A stretch of DNA of 5,871 nt from an uncultured bacterium. GTDB lineage: Bacteria; Bacillota; Clostridia; Oscillospirales; Oscillospiraceae. Below are positions 1-5,683 of this stretch, piece by piece. The translations under genes and the position numbers were made by a program. How positions within the stretch are numbered: position 1 is the first letter of the stretch; each line of letters opens with the position of its first letter. Below the pieces are notes generated by a model. It was not told where the DNA came from and made no database searches. It worked only from the letters and a program-made list of their open reading frames with translations. The stretch covers positions 1 through 5,871 of the forward strand of contig CASEKM010000105.1 of NCBI GenBank assembly GCA_949288405.1. The letters are read 5' to 3'.

Positions 1-20
1 ATTTTCCCGCGTTCCAGCAT
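1..20 (-). CDS. Possible 5' end of an unidentified gene (partial)
   Basis: Reading leftwards, an ATG at 20-18 opens a frame that stays open to the window edge (M-L-E-R-G-K, then cut). It is preceded by AGGTGGTGAG at 34-25, a good Shine-Dalgarno match that leaves 8 bases before the ATG. The few codons present (CTG, GAA, CGC, GGG) fit the GC-rich usage of the other genes, and the AT-rich bases 21-60 look intergenic. A TAAAAT hexamer at 47-42 could be a -10 element, but no convincing -35 lies upstream of it. The gene would lie downstream of the rubrerythrin terminator hairpins on the same strand. Six residues are too few for any functional call, and the start itself is only probable. Confidence 0.35.
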
Positions 21-58
21 CTTTCTCACCACCTGCTACTTATTTTACCTCTTATGAA

Positions 59-90
59 CGAAAAAGCCCAGCTTATGCTGGACTTTTTCG
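59..90 (-). terminator. Rho-independent terminator hairpin for rbr
   Basis: Arms 59-72 and 77-90 form a 14-bp stem around a TTAT loop. The single imperfect pair (67/82) becomes a tolerated G-U wobble in minus-strand RNA but is a C-A mismatch in plus-strand RNA, so the structure favours minus-strand transcripts. The U-run (ctttttcg in the minus direction) forms the 3' arm of the stem. It lies about 60 bases past the rubrerythrin stop codon. Confidence 0.7.
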
Positions 91-98
91 ACAGACTG

Positions 99-126
99 AC
101 GGGAGCGTCCGGCCGGACGCTCCCGT
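99..126. terminator. Perfect GC-rich hairpin, adjacent to the terminator
   Basis: GGGAGCGTCC at 101-110 pairs perfectly with GGACGCTCCC at 115-124 around a GGCC loop, and the stem extends by two further pairs (99-100 with 125-126). In the plus direction it is followed by TTTTTGTATTTT, a textbook intrinsic terminator tail. In the minus direction there is no U-run directly after it, but the hairpin at 59-90 follows 8 bases later. It could therefore stop plus-strand transcripts entering from the left, or act as the first half of a tandem terminator for rubrerythrin. Confidence 0.65.
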
Positions 127-148
127 TTTTGTATTTTGTGCCGCGAGA

Positions 149-685
149 TCAGTAGTTCTCCGCCTTCAGCTGGAAGTAATCGCGGGGATGAGCGCACACG
201 GGGCAGACCTCGGGGGCCTCCTTGCCCACGTGGATGTGGCCGCAGTTGCTGCACTGCCAGATCATGTCCCCGTCCCGGGAGAACACCAGGCCACCCTCTA
301 CATTGGCCAGCAGCTTGCGGTAGCGCTCCTCGTGCTCCTTCTCGATCTTGGCCACTTCCTCGAACAGGAAGGCGATGTGGTCGAAGCCCTCCTCCTTGGC
401 CTCCTTGGCCATGGTGGCGTACATGTCGGTCCACTCGTAGTTCTCGCCCTGAGCGGCGGCCTCCAGGTTCTCGGCGGTGGTGCCGATGCCGCCCAGCAGC
501 TTGAACCAGATCTCGGCGTGCTCCTTCTCGTTGGCGGCGGTCTCCTCGAAGATCTTGGAGATCTGCACATAGCCGTCCTTCTTGGCCTTGGAGGCGAAGT
601 AGGTGTACTTGTTGCGGGCCTGGGACTCCCCGGCGAAGGCGGTCCACAGGTTCTGCTCGGTCTTGCTTCCCTTCAGTTCAGGCAT
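149..685 (-). CDS. rbr: Rubrerythrin
   Basis: A 178-residue cytosolic diiron protein that reduces hydrogen peroxide to water and protects anaerobes from oxidative stress; electrons normally come from NADH through rubredoxin or an equivalent donor. The N-terminal ferritin-like four-helix domain (about 1-130) carries the expected iron ligands: E20 in AGESQAR, E53xxH56 in NEKEH, E81 and E84 in GENYEW, and E115xxH118 in IEKEH. The C-terminal rubredoxin-like domain (about 138-178) has the Fe(Cys)4 pairs C145xxC148 and C161xxC164, followed by the typical CAHPRDYF motif. Length matches the classic rubrerythrin family. The ATG at 685 is preceded by AGGGAGG with 8 bases of spacing. An in-frame TTG at 739 lies inside the operator palindrome and has no ribosome binding site. 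The gene stands alone, with its own promoter, operator and terminator. Confidence 0.96.
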   Translation of the reverse strand: MPELKGSKTEQNLWTAFAGESQARNKYTYFASKAKKDGYVQISKIFEETAANEKEHAEIWFKLLGGIGTTAENLEAAAQGENYEWTDMYATMAKEAKEEGFDHIAFLFEEVAKIEKEHEERYRKLLANVEGGLVFSRDGDMIWQCSNCGHIHVGKEAPEVCPVCAHPRDYFQLKAENY

Positions 686-729
686 GGTAAAGTCCTCCCT
701 AATCATAGATGATGTTGTCAAATCCTCAC

Positions 730-758
730 CAACTAACAAGAATTATTCTTATTAGTTG
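730..758. promoter_or_regulatory. 29-bp palindromic operator, Fur/PerR-like
   Basis: The palindrome is centred on base 744. Thirteen of the 14 base pairs flanking the centre are symmetric; only 737/751 fails. The core AAGAATTATTCTT is a perfect 6-1-6 inverted repeat whose AAT-n-ATT centre resembles the PerR box (TTAnAATnATTnTAA) and Fur-family sites, although the outer bases differ from the B. subtilis consensus. It begins 5 bases after the -10 hexamer and covers the expected transcription start, so a bound repressor would block RNA polymerase. Rubrerythrin genes are known PerR targets in clostridia; assigning this site to PerR is inference. The transcribed repeat could also fold into a hairpin in the leader RNA. 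Confidence 0.65.
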
Positions 759-763
759 AGTCC

Positions 764-792
764 ACTATACCAGAAGCAGGCCCCCCTGTCAA
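764..792 (-). promoter_or_regulatory. Sigma-A promoter of rbr
   Basis: Reading leftwards, the -35 is TTGACA at 792-787 (perfect consensus), then a 17-base spacer, then the -10 TATAGT at 769-764 (5 of 6). Transcription would start near 757, giving a leader of about 70 bases before the rbr ATG. A run of six A residues (minus strand) at 802-797 sits at about -40 to -45, where an UP element would lie. This is the strongest promoter in the window. Confidence 0.85.
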
Positions 793-905
793 GGGCTTTT
801 TTACGCTCTCATCAGATTTTTTCGCGTTTTTGCCGGGGAGTCTGTTGTTTTTTTCCAAAAGACTCTTTTTTGTGCCGGCGGGAGGGGAGGCGGGGGCGTG
901 GACGG
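793..905. other. AT-rich spacer with A-tracts, comEC to rbr
   Basis: No gene is apparent. On the minus strand it carries A-tracts at 866-871, 848-854, 827-831, 817-822 and 797-802. Nested inverted repeats are also present: GCCGG 832-836 with CCGGC 875-879, and inside them GAGTCT 838-843 with AGACTC 860-865. In the minus direction neither hairpin is followed directly by a U-run, so I do not see a convincing terminator for comEC here. In the plus direction the inner hairpin is followed by six T residues. Confidence 0.5.
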
Positions 906-3218
906 CTATGAGCCGCGGCCATGACCGTTGAACCGGACCGTCACAGTCCCGGACCGGTCGGTCCGCCAGATCTCCCCGCCGGAGGCGGCGATGCGCTCCA
1001 CAGTCTCCGGGGCCGGATGGCCGTAGCCGTTGTCCGCGCCCACGGAGATGAGGGCATACTCCGGCCGGAACGCGTCCAGCAGAGCCTGGGAGGTGGAATA
1101 CTTGGAGCCGTGGTGGCCTGCCACGAGCACCTCGCCGTCAGGCAGCGGAAGGTGGGAGAGCAGCAGTTCCTCCACGTCCGCCCCCATATCCCCGGTGATG
1201 AGCACGTCAAAATCCCCCTGGCTGGCCAGCACGGTGAGCCCCTCCTCGTTGGTCTCGCCGCTGCCCAGGGGAGCGATCAGACGGACGGTCCGTCCGCCGC
1301 CCAGGTCCAGGACGGTGTCCGAGCGGATGTACAGCACCTGAGTGCCCTGCTCCTCCGCCAGCTCCAGGAGCTCCCGGCGGAGGGGGCTCTCCTGGTCCAC
1401 ATCCGGGATGGCCAGGGTGTCCACCTCCACCCGGCGCAGCAGCTGGGCCGCTCCGTTGGCGTGGTCGCTGTGAAAGTGGGTGAGGGCCAGCAGGTCCAGC
1501 CGCCGGATGCCCCGGTCCCCCAGGTAGTCGGCGGCCGTATCTCCGGCGTTGTCCGGCCCGTCCCCGCCGCAGTCCACCAGGGCCAGGAAGCGGCCGGAGC
1601 GCAGCAGGACGCTCTGCCCCTGGCCCACGTCCAGGGCGGTCACCCCTCCGGCCCCCTGCCAGAAGCTCAGGCTGTTGCACACCATAGCCAGGCACAGGGT
1701 GCCCACGGCGGCACAGGCGGGGGTGATCCAGCGCTTTTTGCCTCGGGAGAGGGCGGTCCACAGGATCAGCAGGTAGAGGAACAGGAACCACAGCCGGAAG
1801 TAGGGCGTGTCCAGCGTGATGGCGGAGAAGGGGGCCCGGGACAGAAGCCGGATGCTCCCTACCAGGTACTCCCCCAGCAGGGAGACGGGGCGGGCCAGCA
1901 GGGCGGCCAGGGGGAAGACGGCGGTTCCCGCCATGCCGAGCACCAGGCCCGCGCCGAACAGGGCGCTTACAGCCCACAGGGTGAGCAGATTGGACAGCAG
2001 GGAGATGAGGGGGACCGAGTTGAAGTACAGGGCGGACAGGGGTGTGGTGAGCACGCTGGCCCCCACGGTGGCCGCCAGAGTGGAGACCAGAAAGCGCAGA
2101 GCGCCCCGGAGGCACCAGGGGGCGCTCCCCCGGGCGGCGTCCGCGAAGGGGAGCTTTGCCGCCAGCGCGTTCTGGATGCGGTCAGAGCACAGGAGGATGC
2201 CCGCCACCGCGGCAAAGGACAGCTGGAGCCCCGCGTGGGTGATGGAGAAGGGGTTCCACAGGAGAAGAAGCAGAAGGGCCGTCCCCAGGGCGGTGGCGCT
2301 GTCCCGCCCCCGGCGGACCAGGGGCGCGGCCTGGAGCAGGATGATCATAATGGCCGCCCGGACGATGGAGGGGGTGCACCCGGTCATCAGGGTGAACAAA
2401 ATAGACACGGGGATGAGCACCAGGGCGGTGAGCCGCCGGCTGCCTCCCAGCAGCAGGGACAGCAGTCCCGCCAAAAAGGCCAGGTGGGAGCCGGACACCG
2501 CCACCGTGTGGGTCAGGCCGGTGCGCTGCAGGTCCGTATTGAAGGCGTCGGAGAGGTCCGAGCGGTTGCCGGTGACCAGGGCCTTGGTGATGGGGGCGGT
2601 GTCCGCCGGAAACAGGGCGTCTATACACTCCTCCAGGGCCCGGGTCCACAGGGCGGGCCAGTCCCGCAGGGGCGGGTGCTCCGGCCGCTCCCAGTCCAGA
2701 CGGCCGTAGCCTCTGGCGGTGAGAAAGATCCCCTGGGCGGTGTAGTAGGTGATCTCCTCCCCCGAGGAGGAGCGGTCCGCCCGGGCGCAGTGGGCCACCA
2801 TCTCCACCCGGTCCCCGGGGCGCAGCTGCGCCCCCTGTTCATCCAGGTAGAGCAGGGTGTTGATGGCCGGGCCGAAGGCCGCCTCCATACGCACCCCCAC
2901 CGACCAGCCGTAGTCGGTCTCCTGGGGCCACTGGGACACCGTCCCCTGGAGCCGGAGGGTGGTGTCATCCAGCGCCAGGGCGGGACGCCAGAACAGGGCG
3001 GAGTAGCCGGCGGTCCACAGAAAACCCATGGCCAGTCCCGCCGCCGCCCAGCGGACCGCCGGGCGCGCCCGGGCCCACCGGGTCAGGGGGAGCTTGGTCA
3101 GGGCGGCCAGCAGCGCCCCGCCCGTCCCCAGGGGGAGCAGGAGCCCCTCCAGAGGCAGGTAGCCGGCGCACAGGGCGGCCAGGGCAAAGGCAAAGGAGAA
3201 AATCGCCAGCCTGCGCAT
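906..3218 (-). CDS. comEC: ComEC/Rec2 DNA uptake channel
   Basis: A 770-residue inner-membrane protein that passes single-stranded DNA into the cytoplasm during natural transformation. Residues 1-80 hold hydrophobic segments. About 87-170 look like the soluble OB-fold (DUF4131) region. Residues about 205-490 are the polytopic Competence domain, with its landmarks LTHTVAVSGSHLA (235-247), CTPSIVRAAIM (281-291) and the NPF...GLQLSF stretch (322-335). Residues about 525-770 are the metallo-beta-lactamase domain: DVGQGQS (530-536), the metal motif HFHSDH (581-586), TGDM (675-678), GHHGSKYST (701-709) and GHP (733-735). All key metal ligands appear present, and the length is normal for a full two-domain ComEC. 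The OB region shows only one cysteine (C144), so the disulfide reported in B. subtilis ComEC seems absent. GGAGG lies 8 bases before the ATG. No comEA or comEB lies next to it in this window; it follows sirC by 42 bases. Confidence 0.95.
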   Translation of the reverse strand: MRRLAIFSFAFALAALCAGYLPLEGLLLPLGTGGALLAALTKLPLTRWARARPAVRWAAAGLAMGFLWTAGYSALFWRPALALDDTTLRLQGTVSQWPQETDYGWSVGVRMEAAFGPAINTLLYLDEQGAQLRPGDRVEMVAHCARADRSSSGEEITYYTAQGIFLTARGYGRLDWERPEHPPLRDWPALWTRALEECIDALFPADTAPITKALVTGNRSDLSDAFNTDLQRTGLTHTVAVSGSHLAFLAGLLSLLLGGSRRLTALVLIPVSILFTLMTGCTPSIVRAAIMIILLQAAPLVRRGRDSATALGTALLLLLLWNPFSITHAGLQLSFAAVAGILLCSDRIQNALAAKLPFADAARGSAPWCLRGALRFLVSTLAATVGASVLTTPLSALYFNSVPLISLLSNLLTLWAVSALFGAGLVLGMAGTAVFPLAALLARPVSLLGEYLVGSIRLLSRAPFSAITLDTPYFRLWFLFLYLLILWTALSRGKKRWITPACAAVGTLCLAMVCNSLSFWQGAGGVTALDVGQGQSVLLRSGRFLALVDCGGDGPDNAGDTAADYLGDRGIRRLDLLALTHFHSDHANGAAQLLRRVEVDTLAIPDVDQESPLRRELLELAEEQGTQVLYIRSDTVLDLGGGRTVRLIAPLGSGETNEEGLTVLASQGDFDVLITGDMGADVEELLLSHLPLPDGEVLVAGHHGSKYSTSQALLDAFRPEYALISVGADNGYGHPAPETVERIAASGGEIWRTDRSGTVTVRFNGHGRGS

Positions 3219-3259
3219 GGAAATCTCCTCCTCTCCTGTTATCAGATGGTGCTGCTGTC

Positions 3260-3288
3260 ATTATAGCGGATCTTTCGGGGAAGCACAA
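3260..3288 (-). promoter_or_regulatory. Possible internal promoter for comEC
   Basis: Reading leftwards, a perfect TATAAT at 3265-3260 is preceded by a 17-base spacer and TTGTGC at 3288-3283 (only 3 of 6 matches to TTGACA). It overlaps the last codons and stop of sirC. The expected start near 3253 would give a 35-base leader before the comEC ATG. The -10 and spacing are good but the -35 is weak, so comEC may be expressed both by readthrough and from here. Confidence 0.4.
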
Positions 3289-3896
3289 GGGGAGCGGTCC
3301 GTCAGAACGGCGCGCAGCTCCCCGGGGGTCAGGGGGCGCCCCGCCTCCAGCGCGGCGGAGAGCAGGCGGGCAAAGGCCGCCCGGTGCTCCGGCTGGGGGA
3401 GAGCTCCCTTGACCGTCTCCCGCACCTCCGCCAGCCAGTCCAGGATGGGCTCCAGGTCAGGGGGCAGGGCCTCCTCCACCGCTTTCCGCGCCCAGGCGCT
3501 GGCGGTGGGGCTGGCCCCGCCGGTGGAGATCCCCACGGTGAGCCGCCCCCGGCGCACCAGGGCGGGGAAGAGAAAGGTGCTCTCCTGGGCGCTGTCCGCC
3601 ACGTCCACAGGGATGGCGCGGGCGCGGCACAGGACCGCGATCTGATGGTTGACCGCCCGGTCGCCGGTGGCGGCCACGGCCAGGGAGACCCCCTCCAGCA
3701 GCTCCGGAGAGAAGGGGCGGCGCAGCAGCTCCACCTGCTCCAGGGCTTCCAGCTCCCCAGTGGGCTGGGGGGCGCACACCACCACTCGGGGGCCGCAGTC
3801 CAGCAGCACCCGGGCCTTGCGGGCGGCCACCGGCCCGCCCCCGGCGATGAGGACGGTTTTGCCGGTCAGGTCTATGAACAGGGGGAAATAGGCCAC
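3261..3896 (-). CDS. sirC: Precorrin-2 dehydrogenase (siroheme synthase N-domain type)
   Basis: A 211-residue cytosolic enzyme that oxidises precorrin-2 to sirohydrochlorin with NAD+, feeding siroheme and, in anaerobic routes, corrinoid synthesis. The N-terminal Rossmann fold shows the opening YFPLFIDLTGKTVLIAGGG, with GGGPVAARK at 19-27 as the dinucleotide loop. VDVADSAQESTFLFPA (97-112) matches the family's NVVD...FxFPA block, so D101 is the likely counterpart of the catalytic aspartate known from Met8p and CysG. GISTGGASP (122-130) matches the conserved S-GG segment. The length fits the stand-alone SirC/YlnF class rather than fused CysG, and no methyltransferase domain is attached. Whether it also inserts iron, as Met8p does, cannot be seen. 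It starts with GTG at 3896, preceded by AAGGAGG with 7 bases of spacing; an ATG two bases upstream is in another frame. It begins 12 bases after the transporter ATPase gene, implying co-transcription with it. Confidence 0.9.
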   Translation of the reverse strand: MAYFPLFIDLTGKTVLIAGGGPVAARKARVLLDCGPRVVVCAPQPTGELEALEQVELLRRPFSPELLEGVSLAVAATGDRAVNHQIAVLCRARAIPVDVADSAQESTFLFPALVRRGRLTVGISTGGASPTASAWARKAVEEALPPDLEPILDWLAEVRETVKGALPQPEHRAAFARLLSAALEAGRPLTPGELRAVLTDRSPCASPKDPL

Positions 3897-3908
3897 ATGA
3901 CCGCCTCC

Positions 3909-4664
3909 TTAGTGGTAGTAGTACCGCCATCCGCGCTCCGTCTGGACGCGGCGGATGGGGATGCGGAAGGTCTTCTCCAGAATGCCGGAGGTAAACAGCT
4001 CCTCCGGCGTGCCGGTCTGGAGCAGGGCGCCGCCGTCCATCACTGCCCCCCGGTGGGCGGAACACAGGGCCAGGCACAGGTCGTGGAGGACCAGCACCAC
4101 GGCGCGGCCCTGTTCCGCCAGCGTTCGGGAGAAGGCCATCAGGTCCAGCTGGTGGGAGATGTCCAGATAGGTGGTGGGCTCGTCCATCAAAATGGTCTGG
4201 GTGTCCTGGGCCAGGGCCATGGCCAGGTACACCTTCTGCCGCTGGCCCCCGCTGAGGGTCTGGACGGGCAGGGGGGCCAGGTCCCAGGCGTCCGCCTGCT
4301 CCAGGGCCCTCCTTGCGGCGGCGTGGTCCTCCGGCCGGTAGCGCCGGGGGTAGGACAGATAGGGGAACCGCCCGTGGAGCACCATGCGGTAGGCGGTGAT
4401 GTTGGGGACGCTGCGGGACTGGGGCAGGTAGGTGACGGCCTGGGCCAGCTGCCGCCGGGTGAGCTGGCGGATGGGAACGCCGTCCAGCAGGATCTCCCCC
4501 CCTGAGAGGGGGTGCAGGCCAGCGATGGCCCGCAGCAGAGTGCTCTTGCCGCAGCCGTTGGGGCCCAGCAGGGCCAGGACCTCCCCCGGACGCAGGTCCA
4601 GGCTCACGTCCCGGAGCACCGGGGGTCCGCCATAGCCGGCGGTGATGTGCTGAAGCTGGATCAC
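3909..4664 (-). CDS. ABC transporter ATPase, iron-siderophore/heme/cobalamin type
   Basis: A 251-residue nucleotide-binding subunit of the FepC/FhuC/BtuD family; it sits on the cytoplasmic face and powers import through the adjacent FecCD permease. In order it shows Walker A GPNGCGKST (34-42), Q-loop Q82 in YLPQS, signature LSGGQRQK (137-144), Walker B ILMDEP (158-163), D-loop TYLD (165-168) and switch H194 in LVLHD. The tail after about residue 215 is the usual GTPEELFTSGILEKTF extension of this family. Translation probably begins at a GTG at 4664 that overlaps the permease stop as GTGA, which suggests translational coupling; only a weak G-rich ribosome binding site precedes it. The frame stays open far upstream of this point, but that part is a shadow of the permease gene, not a fusion. 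The substrate cannot be fixed from the ATPase. Confidence 0.94.
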   Translation of the reverse strand: MIQLQHITAGYGGPPVLRDVSLDLRPGEVLALLGPNGCGKSTLLRAIAGLHPLSGGEILLDGVPIRQLTRRQLAQAVTYLPQSRSVPNITAYRMVLHGRFPYLSYPRRYRPEDHAAARRALEQADAWDLAPLPVQTLSGGQRQKVYLAMALAQDTQTILMDEPTTYLDISHQLDLMAFSRTLAEQGRAVVLVLHDLCLALCSAHRGAVMDGGALLQTGTPEELFTSGILEKTFRIPIRRVQTERGWRYYYH

Positions 4665-5683
4665 AGAATGCGCCCCCCTCTCTGCCGCAGGAGCAGCCAG
4701 ATGAAGAAGGGCCCGCCCGCCAGGGCGAGGACGATGCCCACGGGGATCACATAGGGGGCAAACAGAAGGCGGGAGAGCAGATCGCACAGGGTGAGCAGGG
4801 ACGCGCCCCCCAGGGCACAGGCCAGCAGCAGGGGGCGGCTGTCCTCCCCCACCGCCCGGCGCATGATGTGGGGGACGATGAGCCCCAGAAAGCCCAGCAG
4901 GCCGGCAAAGCTGACGGCGGCCCCCGCCAGAGCGGCGGCCAGGGCCAGCAGCGCCAGCCGCAGGGGCTTGACCGGCAGGCCCAGGCTCTGGGCGGTCTCC
5001 CGGCCCAGGGAGAGGATATCCATCTCGCTGGACAGGGAGAACAGCAGCGCCAGGGCGGCGGCGATCACCCAGAAGGCGGGGACGATCCGGTCCATATACA
5101 GGTTGTCCAGTCCGCCGATGCGGAAGTCGGTGTAGCTGAGCACCGCGTCGGGGAAGAAGGTGACCAGGGCGTCGATGCCCGCGCTGAAGATGTTGGACAC
5201 CGCCACACCAGCCAGCACCAGGGTGATGCGGCTGGCTCCGGTGCGCTCCGCGATCACCAGCACCAGCGCCACCCCCAGAAAGGCCCCCAGAAAGGCGGCC
5301 AGGGGGGTGAGGGCCGCGGATTGGGGAAACAGGGCGGAGCACAGCACCACCATCAGCCCCGCCCCGGAGTTCACCCCGATGATGTTGGGGGCGGCCAGGG
5401 GGTTGTTCAGCACGCTCTGGATCACCGCACCGGACACCGCCAGGGCCAGCCCCGCCAGCAGGCACCCGCAGGTGCGGGGCAGGCGGGCGAGAAGGACGAT
5501 GTCTCCCTCCAGGGTGCCCTCCAGCTGTCCCAGAAGGGCCCGGGGCACCAGGGCGGGGGAGATGAAGGTGGACCCCAGACAGATGCTCAGCAGTGCGGCC
5601 AGCAGGGTCAGACAGGCCAGCCCCGCCAGCACCCGCCGGGTGCGGCGCGGCTCAGGGATAGAGGATGTCCGCAAGTTTTTCAT
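4661..5683 (-). CDS. FecCD-family ABC permease (iron-siderophore/heme/cobalamin type)
   Basis: A 340-residue integral membrane permease that as a homodimer forms the import channel of a type II ABC importer (BtuC, FhuB, FepD relatives). Family landmarks are RLPRT (67-71), SGAVIQSVLNNPLAAP (84-99), IIGVNSGAG (101-109), GLLGFLGLIVPHIMR (261-275, the region contacting the ATPase) and IPVGIVLALAGGPFF (313-327). Hydrophobic stretches around 17-37, 74-90, 100-118, 124-145, 152-172, 198-216, 242-270, 284-303 and 311-333 fit the roughly ten-helix BtuC fold. The first 16 residues are basic and cytoplasmic. The ATG at 5683 follows a G-rich GGGAGG site at very short spacing, and the first 32 bases overlap the end of the binding-protein gene. 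The stop overlaps the ATPase start by 4 bases. Family is certain; cargo (ferric siderophore, heme, cobalamin or another chelate) is not. Confidence 0.95.
   Translation of the reverse strand: MKNLRTSSIPEPRRTRRVLAGLACLTLLAALLSICLGSTFISPALVPRALLGQLEGTLEGDIVLLARLPRTCGCLLAGLALAVSGAVIQSVLNNPLAAPNIIGVNSGAGLMVVLCSALFPQSAALTPLAAFLGAFLGVALVLVIAERTGASRITLVLAGVAVSNIFSAGIDALVTFFPDAVLSYTDFRIGGLDNLYMDRIVPAFWVIAAALALLFSLSSEMDILSLGRETAQSLGLPVKPLRLALLALAAALAGAAVSFAGLLGFLGLIVPHIMRRAVGEDSRPLLLACALGGASLLTLCDLLSRLLFAPYVIPVGIVLALAGGPFFIWLLLRQRGGRIL

Noticed and set aside
1..57. Plus-strand frame ending in TGA at 55-57, possibly the 3' end of a gene before the 99-126 hairpin
   Set aside because: Its short translation is hydrophobic and uses TTA codons that are almost absent from the real genes here; the opposite strand offers a better start with a ribosome binding site.
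188..712. Plus-strand open frame opposite rubrerythrin
   Set aside because: It is a shadow of rbr; its Leu/Gly/Val-rich sequence is the complement of GC-rich Glu/Ala/Lys codons.
686..739. Upstream TTG start for rubrerythrin adding 18 residues
   Set aside because: It lies in the operator palindrome, has no ribosome binding site, and rubrerythrins normally begin close to the LKGSKTEQNL segment, which the ATG at 685 provides.
857..869. AAAAGACTCTTTT palindrome
   Set aside because: The symmetric arms leave a one-base centre, too tight for a hairpin, and with A/T runs on each side it is most simply explained by the local A-tracts.
921..3266. A 781-codon open frame on the plus strand, opposite nearly all of comEC
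   Set aside because: It is aligned codon-for-codon with comEC, so it stays open simply because comEC avoids TTA, CTA and TCA codons, as expected at high GC. Its translation is Gly/Gln/Pro/Arg-rich without recognisable domains, while the minus strand encodes clear ComEC motifs.
3384..4505. A 373-codon plus-strand open frame crossing sirC and the ATPase gene
   Set aside because: It runs antisense across two well-supported genes and their junction, shows low-complexity composition, and has no domain signature.
4665..5465. N-terminal extension of the ATPase frame, suggesting a 518-residue fusion
   Set aside because: The upstream part is Gly/Pro/Arg/His-rich low-complexity sequence in a shifted frame of the permease gene; conserved ATPase sequence begins at the GTG at 4664.
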